A DNA stretch of 64,000 nucleotides from Marihabitans asiaticum (GCF_007828725.1 NZ_VIUW01000004.1:62001-126000); one strand, 5' to 3'. Positions 1 through 8,216 are shown, counted from the stretch's first letter. Program-made: numbers and translations. The notes: generated from the sequence alone by a model not told the origin.

Positions 1-369
1 GACGCCCTCGACGACTGGCAGGTCGTCGACGCCTTCATGGCCGCGGCCCGTGAGGGTGAGTTCGCCCGGCTCCTCGAGCTGCTGGCACCCGACGCGATCG
101 TCGAAGGGGATGCCACGGCCGTCCTCATCGGCACCCCGGCGCGGATGGCCGGACAGGGCGAGATCGCCGAGTTCTTCAACGGGAGTGCCCACGCAGCCCT
201 GCCGGTCTTCGTCGGGGGGCGGGCGGGGTACGCATGGTTCCACCAGGGCCAGGCCAAGGTCGCCTTCGACTTCACCGTCGACGAGAGCGCAGTGACCCGG
301 ATCGACTTCCGGGCCGACCCAGAGATCCTGGCGACCGTCGTGCGGCGGCGGGATCAGAGCGTGCGCTGA
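1..369 (+). CDS. ECF sigma factor, SigJ-like, C-terminal part (5' end outside window)
   Basis: The open frame runs from base 1 with no upstream stop and ends in TGA, giving 122 visible residues. They begin WQVVDAFMAAAREGEF and continue through PDAIVEGD and a Trp/Phe-rich strand region. This matches the SnoaL-like (NTF2-fold) extension found C-terminal to sigma region 4 in SigJ-type extracytoplasmic-function sigma factors, where it modulates sigma activity. The sigma2 and sigma4 regions must lie upstream. A stand-alone SnoaL-like protein cannot be excluded, but the VVDAFMAAA lead-in is typical of the sigma factor junction. One copy of the iterated CGAAGGGG motif lies at 102. Confidence 0.7.
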   Translation, partial: DALDDWQVVDAFMAAAREGEFARLLELLAPDAIVEGDATAVLIGTPARMAGQGEIAEFFNGSAHAALPVFVGGRAGYAWFHQGQAKVAFDFTVDESAVTRIDFRADPEILATVVRRRDQSVR

Positions 370-431
370 TGTCACACTCCCGCGTCGCCAGTCGTCAACG
401 ACGCACAGACCCACCCACGAGAGGACACACG

Positions 432-668
432 ATGAAGACCATCACGTGCCGCCAGCTCGGCGGCCCCTGCGACCTGCAGCACCGAGGCGAGACCGGCGAC
501 GAGGTCATCCAGGCCCAGGACAAGCACCTCAAGGAGATGGAGGCCGCCGGCGATGCCGCGCACCAGCCGGCCCGCGACGACATGAAGGCGCGCTGGCTCC
601 ATCCGAAGAGGTCGCTCGGGTGGTACCGGGACACCAAGCGAGCCTTCGACGAGCTGCCCGAGGACTGA
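432..668 (+). CDS. small DUF1059-like protein
   Basis: This is a 78-residue protein beginning MKTITCRQLGGPCD, the characteristic start of DUF1059 family proteins, with conserved Cys residues near positions 6 and 13. The remainder is charged and helical, with HLKEMEAAGDAAH. The function of the family is not established. A purine-rich GAGAGGA lies 7-13 bases before the ATG. It follows the sigma-factor fragment by 62 bases on the same strand and is convergent with the oxidoreductase at 689. The family assignment rests on the N-terminal pattern only. Confidence 0.65.
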   Translation: MKTITCRQLGGPCDLQHRGETGDEVIQAQDKHLKEMEAAGDAAHQPARDDMKARWLHPKRSLGWYRDTKRAFDELPED

Positions 669-688
669 CCGGCCACTCCCCCCTTCGC

Positions 689-1714
689 CTACAACCGCAC
701 GAGCATCTTGCCGGTGTTGGCGCCGGTGAGCATGTCCATGAAGGCCTGGGGCGCGGCGTCCAGACCCTCGCGCACCGTCTCGTCCCAGCGGATCTCGTCG
801 GCGGCGATCCAGCCAGTCATCCGCTGCTGGAACTCCTCACGCACCTGGTCGGCGTACTTGCCGACGATGAAGCCGCGCAGGGTGAGCCGCTTGCCGATCG
901 CCAGGGCGAGGTTGCGCGGCGCGCACGGCGGCTCAGTCGAGTTGTACTGCGCGATCGCCCCGCACATCGCGACCCGGCCATCGGTGTTGAGGTTGGCGAT
1001 CGCGGCCTCGAGGTGGTCACCGCCGACGTTGTCGAAGTAGACGTCGATCCCGTCCGGCGCGGCCGCCGCGAGCTGCTCGGTCACCGAGCCGTCGTGGTAG
1101 TCGAAGGCCGCGTCGAATCCCAGCTCACCGAGCCGGGCGACCTTCTCCGCCGACCCGGCCGACCCGATCACCCTGGCCGCGCCGCTCAGCCGGGCAATCT
1201 GCCCGACGAGCGAGCCGACCGCGCCGGCCGCCCCGGAGACGAAGACGGTGTCCCCTTCGCGCATCTCACCCGCGACGAGCAACCCGGCATACGCGGTGAT
1301 CCCCGGCATCCCGAGCACGCCGAGGTAGGCGCTGTCCGCAGCCGCGGAGGTGTCGACCGCCGTCGCCGAGCTCGCCTCGAGCACCGCGTGCTCGCGCCAG
1401 CCCAGCCGGTGCAGCACCGAGGTCCCGACGGCCAGGTCATCGCTGCGCGAGGCGATGACCGTGCCGACCGCGCCGCCGTCGAGCGGAGCGTCGATGGCGA
1501 AGGGAGGGACGTAGGACTTCACGTCGTTCATCCGGCCGCGCATGTACGGGTCGACCGACATCACCGAGTTCGCCACGAGCACCTCGCCGTCGGCGAGCTC
1601 GGGGATCTCGGTCTCGACGATCCGGAAGTTCTCCGGCGTCGGCGCGCCCTGCGGGCGCGAGGCGAGGTGCACCTCGCGGGTGGTCGTCGGGATGCTCTGG
1701 TCTGGGGTGCTCAC
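689..1714 (-). CDS. NADP-dependent oxidoreductase, zinc-independent MDR superfamily
   Basis: This 341-residue protein has the medium-chain dehydrogenase/reductase architecture. The N-terminal GroES-like part contains SVDPYMRGRMND. The Rossmann part contains the nucleotide-binding run SGAAGAVGSLVGQIA and the family signature YFDNVGGDHL. Zinc ligands are absent, as in the CurA/leukotriene B4 12-hydroxydehydrogenase group, whose members reduce enones or quinones with NADPH. The GTG start at 1714 is supported by AGGAGG about eight bases upstream. It runs in the same direction as the DJ-1 protein (1806-2489) and MarR genes, suggesting a reactive-electrophile stress cluster. The substrate is unknown. 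Confidence 0.88.
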   Translation of the reverse strand: MSTPDQSIPTTTREVHLASRPQGAPTPENFRIVETEIPELADGEVLVANSVMSVDPYMRGRMNDVKSYVPPFAIDAPLDGGAVGTVIASRSDDLAVGTSVLHRLGWREHAVLEASSATAVDTSAAADSAYLGVLGMPGITAYAGLLVAGEMREGDTVFVSGAAGAVGSLVGQIARLSGAARVIGSAGSAEKVARLGELGFDAAFDYHDGSVTEQLAAAAPDGIDVYFDNVGGDHLEAAIANLNTDGRVAMCGAIAQYNSTEPPCAPRNLALAIGKRLTLRGFIVGKYADQVREEFQQRMTGWIAADEIRWDETVREGLDAAPQAFMDMLTGANTGKMLVRL

Positions 1715-1805
1715 GAGAGGTCCTCCTGGACGGTGCAGCGGGTACGAGATGTCGGGTTTGCGGTGATGGTGGTCGGCGGGCGAACGGCTGCCGGGACGGG
1801 CCGGC

Positions 1806-2489
1806 TCAGCGCTCGAGCAGCCGCAGCAGCGCCTGCGCCGCGCCGGCGGAGGACGCCGGGTTCTGCCCGGTGACGAGCAGACCGTCCTCGACGACGTGCT
1901 CCTGCCCGTCGGTGCCCTTGCGGTAGTCGGCGCCGGCCGCGATCAGCGCGTCCTCGACGAGGAAGGGGACGACCTCGGTCAGGCCCGCGGCCTGCTCCTC
2001 ACCGTTGGTGAACCCGGTGACCCGGCGACCAGTGACGAGGAGGCTCCCCCCTTCGTCGGTGGCCTCGCGCAGGATCCCCGGGGCGTGGCAGACCAGGCCG
2101 AGCGGGCGCTCTGCGGCCAGGGTCTCGCGCAGCACCCGCTGGCTGTCGGCGTCACCGACGAGGTCCCACAGCGGGCCGTGCCCACCGGGGTAGAAGACGG
2201 CGTCGAAGTCGGCCGGGTCGATCTCGGACAGCACGGTCGTGCTCCCCAGCGCGGCCTGCGCCTGCTCGTCCTGCTCGAAGCGGCGGGTCGCGTCGGTCTG
2301 CGCCTGCGGGCTGGCGCTGTTCGGGTCGACCGGCGACTGCCCGCCCTTCGGCGAGGCGAGGGTGACCTCGTGGCCGGCGTCGACGAAGACGTAGTACGGC
2401 GCGGCGAGCTCCTCGAGCCAGAAGCCGGTCTTGTTGCCGGTGTCGCCGAGCTCGTCGTGGGAGGTGAGGATCATCAGGATGCGGGACAT
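1806..2489 (-). CDS. DJ-1/PfpI family protein (type 1 glutamine amidotransferase-like, Hsp31-type)
   Basis: This is a 227-residue class I glutamine amidotransferase-fold protein. Visible landmarks are KTGFWLEELAAPYY near residue 20, a FYPGGHGPLWDL turn, and the nucleophile elbow LVCHAPG, whose Cys is the catalytic residue of this group. The closest type is the Hsp31/YajL-like glyoxalase III or chaperone branch, which handles glyoxals and damaged proteins. An AAAGG Shine-Dalgarno precedes the ATG. It lies upstream of and co-directional with the MDR oxidoreductase (91-base gap). The enzymatic activity is inferred from the family. Confidence 0.88.
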   Translation of the reverse strand: MSRILMILTSHDELGDTGNKTGFWLEELAAPYYVFVDAGHEVTLASPKGGQSPVDPNSASPQAQTDATRRFEQDEQAQAALGSTTVLSEIDPADFDAVFYPGGHGPLWDLVGDADSQRVLRETLAAERPLGLVCHAPGILREATDEGGSLLVTGRRVTGFTNGEEQAAGLTEVVPFLVEDALIAAGADYRKGTDGQEHVVEDGLLVTGQNPASSAGAAQALLRLLER

Positions 2490-2569
2490 GAGATGCCTTT
2501 CGTGAGGTGTGTTCGGTCGGTGTGTGGGAAGGGGGTGCCGGGCGAAGGGGGTGACCCGGCCCGGTCTGG

Positions 2570-3088
2570 TCAGTCCAGGTCGACGGTGTCGTAGCTGTCG
2601 ATGAGCCGCTGCCCGAGCGAGCGCAGCAGGTCGGCCTCCTCGGGGGTCAGGTCGAGCCGGTTGCCGACCTCGTGGCGCACCTGCGTGGCCGGGCCGGTCA
2701 GCTCGCGGCCGGCGTCGGTGAGCGAGACGCTGACCCGACGCTCATCCGCCGCCGAGCGGGTGCGCCGGACCAGGCCCATCGTCTCCATCCGCTTGAGCAG
2801 CGGCGAGATCGTGCTGGCGTCGAGGTGCAGCTGCTGGGCCAGGTCGGCGACGCCGAGGCCGTCCTCGTCCTTGAGCAGCAGCAGGGTGGCGAACTGCGGG
2901 TAGGTCAGCCCGAGCCGGGCCAGCCCGGGCCGGTAGGCGTTGGTCACCGAGCGTGAGGCCGCGTAGAGGATGAAGCACAGCTGCTCGCGCATGTGCGGCA
3001 TCTCCTCGCCAGCCACGGCGGCAGAGAGCGAAGGGGGCGACGAGGGCGCTGCGCGCTCCGTCGGCACGGGTGCGGTCGTGCCCGCCAT
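2570..3088 (-). CDS. MarR family regulator, OhrR-like redox sensor
   Basis: This is a MarR winged-helix regulator. The segment QLCFILYAASRSVTNAYRPGL resembles the first helix of OhrR, whose single Cys senses organic hydroperoxides; here that Cys lies in QLC. The helix-turn-helix and wing follow as LHLDASTISPLLKRME and RTRSAADERRVSVSLTDAG. The ATG at 3088 has GGTGG eight bases upstream. A GTG at 3100, four bases past the doxX stop, and internal ATGs at 3001 and 2992 are alternatives. It lies directly downstream of the DoxX gene, so the pair is probably one transcript controlled from the palindrome at 3527-3553. Confidence 0.88.
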   Translation of the reverse strand: MAGTTAPVPTERAAPSSPPSLSAAVAGEEMPHMREQLCFILYAASRSVTNAYRPGLARLGLTYPQFATLLLLKDEDGLGVADLAQQLHLDASTISPLLKRMETMGLVRRTRSAADERRVSVSLTDAGRELTGPATQVRHEVGNRLDLTPEEADLLRSLGQRLIDSYDTVDLD

Positions 3089-3103
3089 CGAGGTCGCCAC
3101 CGG

Positions 3104-3484
3104 TCAGTCCCGGGTCGAGCCGAGCGCCCAGGCGACGAGCGCGGGCTGGAAGGCCAGCCGGACGGCCCGCTTGCGGTCGCTGTCCAGGCCGAAGGCGTCG
3201 AGGCCGGCCCGGTACTGGTGGACGTTGCCCGGGGTGACCGCGACGAAGAACGCGGCGACGATGTCACCGACGAGACGCTGGTGGTGCTTGGGCAGCGCGA
3301 TGAGGGCCGCGCCCTGCGCGATCTCGACGACACCGGAGGCGAGGACGACGGCGTCCTTGGACCCGGGCACCCAGTCGGGCACCTGCGCCTGGAACTCCTC
3401 GCGCTCGGTCGTGAGGTGGCCGACGCCGGCGCGGACCAGGAAGGCGCCGAGGGCGAGGCGAGCCACGGTGCGGGCGGTGCTCAT
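3104..3484 (-). CDS. DoxX-family small membrane protein
   Basis: This is a 126-residue protein with about four hydrophobic helices, including ALGAFLVRAGVGHL and VVEIAQGAALIAL, and a TPGNVHQY turn typical of DoxX-like proteins. DoxX relatives associate with quinone-linked redox or thiol-stress complexes in the membrane. The ATG at 3484 is chosen because GGAGGGAG lies just upstream; a longer frame to 3550 has no ribosome-binding site and runs through the operator. It precedes the OhrR-like MarR gene by four to fifteen bases, so a peroxide-responsive role is inferred from context only. Confidence 0.75.
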   Translation of the reverse strand: MSTARTVARLALGAFLVRAGVGHLTTEREEFQAQVPDWVPGSKDAVVLASGVVEIAQGAALIALPKHHQRLVGDIVAAFFVAVTPGNVHQYRAGLDAFGLDSDRKRAVRLAFQPALVAWALGSTRD

Positions 3485-3526
3485 GGGAACTCCCTCCGGG
3501 GTTGCGGGTGCAGCGACCTCCTCAGG

Positions 3527-3553
3527 TTTGCACACCATTAGTTGGTGCACAAA
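3527..3553. promoter_or_regulatory. candidate MarR/OhrR operator palindrome
   Basis: An interrupted inverted repeat, TTTGCACACCA and TTGGTGCACAAA around a TTAG centre, pairs at 9 of 13 positions. It lies between the doxX-marR transcription unit and the divergent lipoprotein gene, where an autoregulatory MarR site is expected. Binding by the adjacent regulator is inferred. Confidence 0.6.
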
Positions 3554-3651
3554 TCACTGATGACATCCCGTGGTGCTCAGCTGGGGGTGCGTCGATGCCC
3601 TAGCGTGGTGAGCAAAGAGCGGGCACCGCTCCCGAACCCAAAAGGACGACG

Positions 3652-4446
3652 ATGACCCCACCACTGAGCACCCAGCACTCCCCCCTTCGCCGCACCACGC
3701 TGCGCGCCACCGCCACCGCCTCACTCGCAGCCCTCGCCCTCACCAGCTGCTCGATGGGTTCCTCCGACGAGGAGGAGCAGTCCCCCACCGAGACCCAGAC
3801 CGAGTCCACCGAGACGGCGAGCGAGACCCCCAGCGAGACCCCGACCGAGACCGAGACCAGCACGACCAGCGAGACCTCGGAGGAGTCCGAGCAGAGCTCC
3901 TCGGCGGCCGCGCCCGCCTCCGGAGACGTCGCCGAGCCCGGGACCGAGGTCTCCGTCGGTGACTCGGTGGTCACCCACGTCCAGACCAGCGGGGAGAAGT
4001 CGGACGAGTACTTCGGGTACGCGACGCTCTCCACCACGGTCACCTCGGCGGAGCAGGGCGATCCTGCCCTCTTCGAGGAGGCGGAGAACTCCGGCGACTT
4101 CGCGGGCATGACGCCGTGGTTCGTCAAAGCCGAGCACGAGTGGCTGACCTACGAGGGCGAGCCGAACTCCAACATGATCCCCAACCTTGTCGCCTTCAAC
4201 AGCGAAGGGGGCGAGGTGAGCCCGGTGATGAACTCCACCTGGAGCGGGGGCATCGACGGCTGCGAAATCTCGATGCCCGACGAGAAGGGTGTCGGTGAGA
4301 AGGCCACCAACTGTCACGTCTTCGCCGTCCCGGACGGGCAGCAGGTCGCGGCCGTCGGCTGGCGCGGCGACGACTACGCCGACGGCGGTGGCAGCGCCTC
4401 GGACAACCCGTACTACGACGACCCGGTGGTGTGGACGGTCGACTGA
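3652..4446 (+). CDS. secreted lipoprotein of unknown function
   Basis: This 264-residue protein has an Arg-rich n-region, a hydrophobic stretch and a lipobox ALTSC, so Cys near residue 33 should be lipidated and the protein anchored outside the membrane. A long Ser/Thr/Glu linker (TETQTESTETASETPSETP style, about residues 37-85) precedes a compact domain with two Cys, in DGCEISMP and TNCHVFAV, that may form a disulfide. AAAGGACGACG precedes the ATG. It is divergent from doxX. No named domain is recognised. An iterated-motif copy at 3682 falls in the signal peptide. Confidence 0.8.
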   Translation: MTPPLSTQHSPLRRTTLRATATASLAALALTSCSMGSSDEEEQSPTETQTESTETASETPSETPTETETSTTSETSEESEQSSSAAAPASGDVAEPGTEVSVGDSVVTHVQTSGEKSDEYFGYATLSTTVTSAEQGDPALFEEAENSGDFAGMTPWFVKAEHEWLTYEGEPNSNMIPNLVAFNSEGGEVSPVMNSTWSGGIDGCEISMPDEKGVGEKATNCHVFAVPDGQQVAAVGWRGDDYADGGGSASDNPYYDDPVVWTVD

Positions 4447-4512
4447 CCGGCGGGCCGTCCGCGGCCGCGCGGCTCAGCCGATCGGGCTGGGGGTACGGTG
4501 ACTGAAACCGTA

Positions 4513-4531
4513 AATGCGATTTATTCTCATT
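4513..4531. promoter_or_regulatory. Fur/Zur-type operator candidate
   Basis: The 19-base imperfect palindrome AATGCGATTTATTCTCATT pairs at 7 of 9 positions. It resembles the TGAGAATNATTCTCA pattern of Fur-family (Fur or Zur) boxes. It stands out as AT-rich in GC-rich DNA. It lies 45 bases before a gene remnant with a His/Asp-rich N terminus, which suits metal-responsive control. Confidence 0.55.
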
Positions 4532-4575
4532 CGCCCCTTGGCTGCTGGATCGGACTCGTGACGCACACTTCACCC

Positions 4576-4893
4576 GTGACGGCCTCGCACACCCTCCCTT
4601 CGCCCGATCACGACGGGACCCACGACCACGGCGCGATGCACGACCACCACGACCACGGCGCGATGCCTGCGCTGGAGCGCCGCTGCGACGTCGCCGTCAT
4701 CGGCGGATCCGCCGCCGGCCTGGCCGCCGCGCTGCAGCTCTCGCGGCAGCGCTGCCAAGTGGTCATCGTCGACGGCGGCACCCCGCGCAACGCCCCGGCC
4801 GCGGCCGGCCGGTGCCGTGAGCACGCACCACGTCGACGACGTCGTCCTGCGGGCGCGTGTGGTGAGGTGCGCGGGGTGAGGTGCGTGGGGTGA
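4576..4893 (+). pseudogene. truncated FAD-dependent oxidoreductase (thioredoxin reductase-like) with His-rich N terminus
   Basis: From a GTG at 4576 the frame encodes a His/Asp-rich leader (HDGTHDHGAMHDHHDHGAM), then the FAD-binding start CDVAVIGGSAAGLAAALQLSRQ with the GxGxxG-like loop, then VIVDGGTPRN. After RNAPAA the sequence changes to Arg-rich low-complexity residues. A thioredoxin reductase-like protein would continue for some 250 residues, with the CxxC and NADP domain. The break at about 4798 adjoins short tandem repeats (4861-4930). It is best read as a gene with its 3' part lost. The Fur-type box at 4513 suggests metal control of the intact ancestor. Confidence 0.7.
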
Positions 4894-4930
4894 TGTGCCC
4901 CGGGTGAGGTGCGCGGGGTGAGCCGCGCGG
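4861..4930. repeat. degenerate ~14-bp tandem repeat
   Basis: Five imperfect units based on GGTGAGGTGCGCGG run head to tail between the truncated flavoprotein and the DUF222 gene. They may mark the deletion junction that removed the flavoprotein 3' end. Confidence 0.65.
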
Positions 4931-4963
4931 GTCAGTTCCGCTCTCGGCGAACACCTCTTGTCG

Positions 4964-4979
4964 TCGAACACCTGTTCGA
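4964..4979. promoter_or_regulatory. LexA (SOS) box
   Basis: TCGAACACCTGTTCGA matches the mycobacterial/actinobacterial LexA consensus TCGAAC-N4-GTTCGA exactly. It ends one base before a TAGTGT -10 box (4981-4986), so LexA bound here would block transcription of the DUF222-HNH gene. No other perfect copy was seen in the window. Confidence 0.88.
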
Positions 4980-4992
4980 CTAGTGTTCCTCT

Positions 4993-6738
4993 ATGACGAC
5001 GTTGGCGCGACGACCCGCACCCGGTATCCCCGGTGTGGTCGACGTGCCCGTCGCGCTGGTTCGGGGTGGGCTGCTCGAGCTGACCGGCGACGACGTGGCT
5101 GACGACCTCGCAGCGATCGACCGGTGGGTGGACCACCTCCTCGGCGCGATCGACGCCGAGGCGCTCGGCGGCCAGACCGCCGGCCTCGACAGCGCGACCT
5201 CTACCAGCGACGGCGGCGACGCTCGCGACGGCTGCGACGCTCGCGACGGCGGTGGCGCTCGCGACGCTCGCGTCGGTAGTCGGATGTCTAGCGCACGCAC
5301 ACAAGAGCGCATCCGCGCGATCGAGCGCCTCGGCCGACGGCTGGACGCGGTCCGGCTGCGGATGCTCGAGCGCGCCGAGCGCGCACAGGTCGCGGAGCGG
5401 GCCGGGCACGTCGACACCGGCTCCTGGGTGGCGCGCACCACCAACGACGACCGGCGCACCGCAGCACGCGATGTCGGCCTGGCCCTGTCCTTGGGCTCGC
5501 CACGTCAAGACCCGGGCCGAGAGGGTTGCCCAGGCGCGGGCGGGCCGAGCGACGAGGCCGGGACGCAGCAAGGCGGCACCGCGACCGGCGGGGTGGGTGC
5601 CGCCACCGACCCGCGGTGCCCCGGGGACGGCGACGCGGGCGGACCGGGGCCGTTGTCGCGGACCCGGGTCGCCCTCGACGCCGGCGACATCAGCACCGCC
5701 CACGCCCGAGTCATCGCCCAGGCCATGGCCGACCTGCCCGACGGCCTCGACCCCGACCAGCGAGCCGCGTGCGAGGTCGAGCTCGTCCGCATGGCCCTGA
5801 CCCGCTCCCCCAGCACCCTGCGCATCGCCGGACGCCGCATCATCGAAGCCGTCCAACCCGACCCCGACCAGGTCGACGCCCACGAAGACACCATCGTCGC
5901 CACCGAAGAAGAACGCGCCTACCAAGCCTCCGCGTTCTGGATCAAGGACAACCACGACGGCACCATGACCGGGCACTTCACCGTCCCCTGGGCCTCCGGC
6001 GCCCTGCTCAAGAAGGTCATCGACGCCATGACCGCACCCCGCCGCCACCACCCAGAGCGCACCGACACCCACACCGGAGCTGCATTCGGCGCCGGCGCCG
6101 ATGCGCCTCGCCCGGCCGCGACCGTCAGCGACGCCACCACCCCCAGCGACAGCCCCACCGGAGCCGACCCCTTCACCGGTACCGGCCGCGGCGCCCTGAC
6201 CACCCGCTGGGACGAGATCGACTGGCAGCAACGCCGAGGCATGGCCCTGGCCGACCTCCTCCTGCACATCCCCACCGACCACCTCAGCCCTAAGATCGCC
6301 GCCACCCTCATCGTCACCACCCGCCTGCACGACCTCCGCGACGACCTCCGCAAGGTCTCCACCACCGACCTCCACGACACCATCAGCGCCGGCACCACCC
6401 GACGCCTCGCCTGCAGCGCCGGGATCATCCCCGCCGTCCTCGACGGCGACGCCCTCCCCCTCGACCTCGGCCGCCAGAAACGCCTCCACACCCAAGCCCA
6501 ACGAGTCGCCCTGGCCACCCGATACACCGAATGCGCAGCCGACGGCTGCGACCGCCCCTTCGCCTGGTGCGAAGCCCACCACCTCCAAGCATGGGAAGCA
6601 GGCGGCAACACCGACCTCGCCAACGCCGCACCCCTATGCGGTCAACACCACCGAATGATCGACGCACCCCACTGGACCCACCACATCACCCACCTCCCCG
6701 ACGGCACCGTCACCATCACCTTCCACCGCAGGACGTAG
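4993..6738 (+). CDS. DUF222-HNH endonuclease family protein (13E12-type), SOS-regulated
   Basis: This 581-residue protein has the DUF222 (13E12) domain over most of its length and a C-terminal HNH nuclease-like module at about residues 515-570. Key residues are CAADGCD, WCEAHHLQAWEAGG and LCGQHHRMIDAPHW, giving the Cys pairs and His residues of the HNH/zinc fold. A Gly/Asp/Ala-rich segment with repeated DARDG units lies near residues 70-95. TAGTGT lies six bases before the ATG, so the message is probably leaderless, with a perfect LexA box directly upstream. These proteins are abundant in actinobacteria and some M. tuberculosis 13E12 genes belong to the LexA regulon. The DNA target is unknown. 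Confidence 0.9.
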   Translation: MTTLARRPAPGIPGVVDVPVALVRGGLLELTGDDVADDLAAIDRWVDHLLGAIDAEALGGQTAGLDSATSTSDGGDARDGCDARDGGGARDARVGSRMSSARTQERIRAIERLGRRLDAVRLRMLERAERAQVAERAGHVDTGSWVARTTNDDRRTAARDVGLALSLGSPRQDPGREGCPGAGGPSDEAGTQQGGTATGGVGAATDPRCPGDGDAGGPGPLSRTRVALDAGDISTAHARVIAQAMADLPDGLDPDQRAACEVELVRMALTRSPSTLRIAGRRIIEAVQPDPDQVDAHEDTIVATEEERAYQASAFWIKDNHDGTMTGHFTVPWASGALLKKVIDAMTAPRRHHPERTDTHTGAAFGAGADAPRPAATVSDATTPSDSPTGADPFTGTGRGALTTRWDEIDWQQRRGMALADLLLHIPTDHLSPKIAATLIVTTRLHDLRDDLRKVSTTDLHDTISAGTTRRLACSAGIIPAVLDGDALPLDLGRQKRLHTQAQRVALATRYTECAADGCDRPFAWCEAHHLQAWEAGGNTDLANAAPLCGQHHRMIDAPHWTHHITHLPDGTVTITFHRRT

Positions 6739-6763
6739 AGGATCCCTGGCGGTTACCCATCGG

Positions 6764-6769
6764 TAGGAT
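6764..6769 (+). promoter_or_regulatory. -10 box for leaderless P450 transcript
   Basis: TAGGAT lies six bases before the GTG at 6776. No Shine-Dalgarno is present. Confidence 0.5.
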
Positions 6770-6775
6770 GTGAAC

Positions 6776-8101
6776 GTGCAGACCCCGGTTGATCTCGCCC
6801 AGCAGCTGACCCGATGGGGGTTCGGTCAGGCCCTCCCGAGCCTGGTCTTCACCAGTCGAGCCCGCAACGGTGACCTGCAGGGGCAGGTCGTCAAGCGGAC
6901 GACCCGGTCCCAGGACCTGCCCCTCGACCTCTTCGACCAGATCCGCGCTGCCGGACCGTTCGCGGTCGAGAAGATCGCGCACACCACGGCCCGACTCGAC
7001 GTCGTGCGTGAGGTGCTCGCCAGCCCCGACGTCGCGGTCGGGCAGTTCACCCCCGACCAGTCCCCCTTCGTGCGCGCCGCAAGCTGGGCCGCCCGCAGCG
7101 CCCCGGTCGGGCCGATCACTCCCCCTTCGCTCCTCGCCGTCGAGCCGCCCGACCACACCCGCATGCGCAAGCTCGTCACCCGGGTCTTCACAGTGCGGGC
7201 CGTCGAGCGGCTGCGCGGGCGGACCGAGCAGATCGCCGGCGAGCTGCTCGACGAGATGGAGCGACGACGCCGCGCAGGGCAGCCGGTCGACCTCATCGAG
7301 TCCTATGCGGCGCCGCTGCCTGTCACCGTCATCTGCGAGATCCTCGGGGTGCCGCAGCGCCACCAGGCCGACGTCCTGCGGTTCGGCAACCTTGCCGCAC
7401 CCAGCCTCGACTTCGGGCTGCCGCTGCGGCGGTTCCGCCAGGTCGAGGGGGCGCTGCGCGAGTTCGAGCAGTGGCTCACCGAGCACATTGAGCGCCTGCG
7501 ACGCGAGCCAGGTGACGACCTCTTCAGCCAGCTCGTCGCCGCCCGCGATGACGACGGGCAGCCGCTCACCGATGTCGAGCTGCGGTCCACGGCCGGCCTC
7601 GTGCTCGCCGCCGGCTTCGAGACGACGGTCAACCTCATCGGCAACGCGACGGCGCTGCTCGACCAGCACCGGGAGCAACGAGAGGCGCTGCTTGCCGGCG
7701 ACGCTCAGTGGTCCGTGGCGGTCGACGAGGCGCTCCGCCACGACCCGCCCGTGCTGCTCACCGCACGCACGACGATCCGGGACACCGAGATCGCCGGGGT
7801 CCCGATCCGGCGCAACCGGCCGATCGTCACCCTCCTGGCCGCAGCCAACCGCGACCCCGAGGTCTTCACCGACCCAGATCGGTTCGACGTGCACCGGGAC
7901 AACGCCGCCGACCACATCTCCTTCTCGTCGGGCCGGCACTACTGCCTCGGCGCCGCCCTGGCCCGGATGGAGGGTGACGTCGCCCTGCGAGCCCTGCGCG
8001 AGCGCTACCCCGGGCTGCGCGTCGACCACGAACGCGCGCGCCGACGCAACACGCGGATCCTGCGCGGCTACGCCGCGCTTCCGGTCGTGCTCGAGCCGTA
8101 G
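6776..8101 (+). CDS. cytochrome P450
   Basis: This is a soluble bacterial P450 of about 441 residues. The I-helix oxygen-activation motif is AGFETT near residue 285. The K-helix EALR is in the expected place. The heme-thiolate loop FSSGRHYCLGAALA carries the cysteine ligand near residue 385. The GTG at 6776 is preferred because TAGGAT ends six bases before it; GTG 6770 overlaps the -10 region. Bacterial class I P450s need a ferredoxin and reductase, and neither is adjacent, so the substrate and redox partners are unknown. Motif copies at 7063 and 7122 fall in the region encoding DQSPFVRA and ITPPSLLA. Confidence 0.93.
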   Translation: MQTPVDLAQQLTRWGFGQALPSLVFTSRARNGDLQGQVVKRTTRSQDLPLDLFDQIRAAGPFAVEKIAHTTARLDVVREVLASPDVAVGQFTPDQSPFVRAASWAARSAPVGPITPPSLLAVEPPDHTRMRKLVTRVFTVRAVERLRGRTEQIAGELLDEMERRRRAGQPVDLIESYAAPLPVTVICEILGVPQRHQADVLRFGNLAAPSLDFGLPLRRFRQVEGALREFEQWLTEHIERLRREPGDDLFSQLVAARDDDGQPLTDVELRSTAGLVLAAGFETTVNLIGNATALLDQHREQREALLAGDAQWSVAVDEALRHDPPVLLTARTTIRDTEIAGVPIRRNRPIVTLLAAANRDPEVFTDPDRFDVHRDNAADHISFSSGRHYCLGAALARMEGDVALRALRERYPGLRVDHERARRRNTRILRGYAALPVVLEP

Positions 8102-8216
8102 AACGACCGAACGCGCACCTCGGGCGGCGATCGGCGCGGCACTCCGTACCGCTCCTGACGTCGCTCGACCCGCATGCGCAGACCCGGTGCAGCCAGGCCG
8201 GATGCGCGTGCAGTCG

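Noticed and set aside
446-1873. Long plus-strand open frame of 475 codons
   Set aside because: It is the antisense shadow of the MDR oxidoreductase and part of the DJ-1 gene: Arg/Gly/Pro-rich, with no domain.
2521-2569. GGGAAGGGGG run as an additional motif copy
   Set aside because: It lacks the CGAA core. Only the neighbouring copy at 2543 matches CGAAGGGG.
4570-6588. Minus-strand open frame of 672 codons opposite the DUF222-HNH gene
   Set aside because: It has Gly/Ala-rich low-complexity composition, and the plus strand has clear DUF222 and HNH features plus a promoter.
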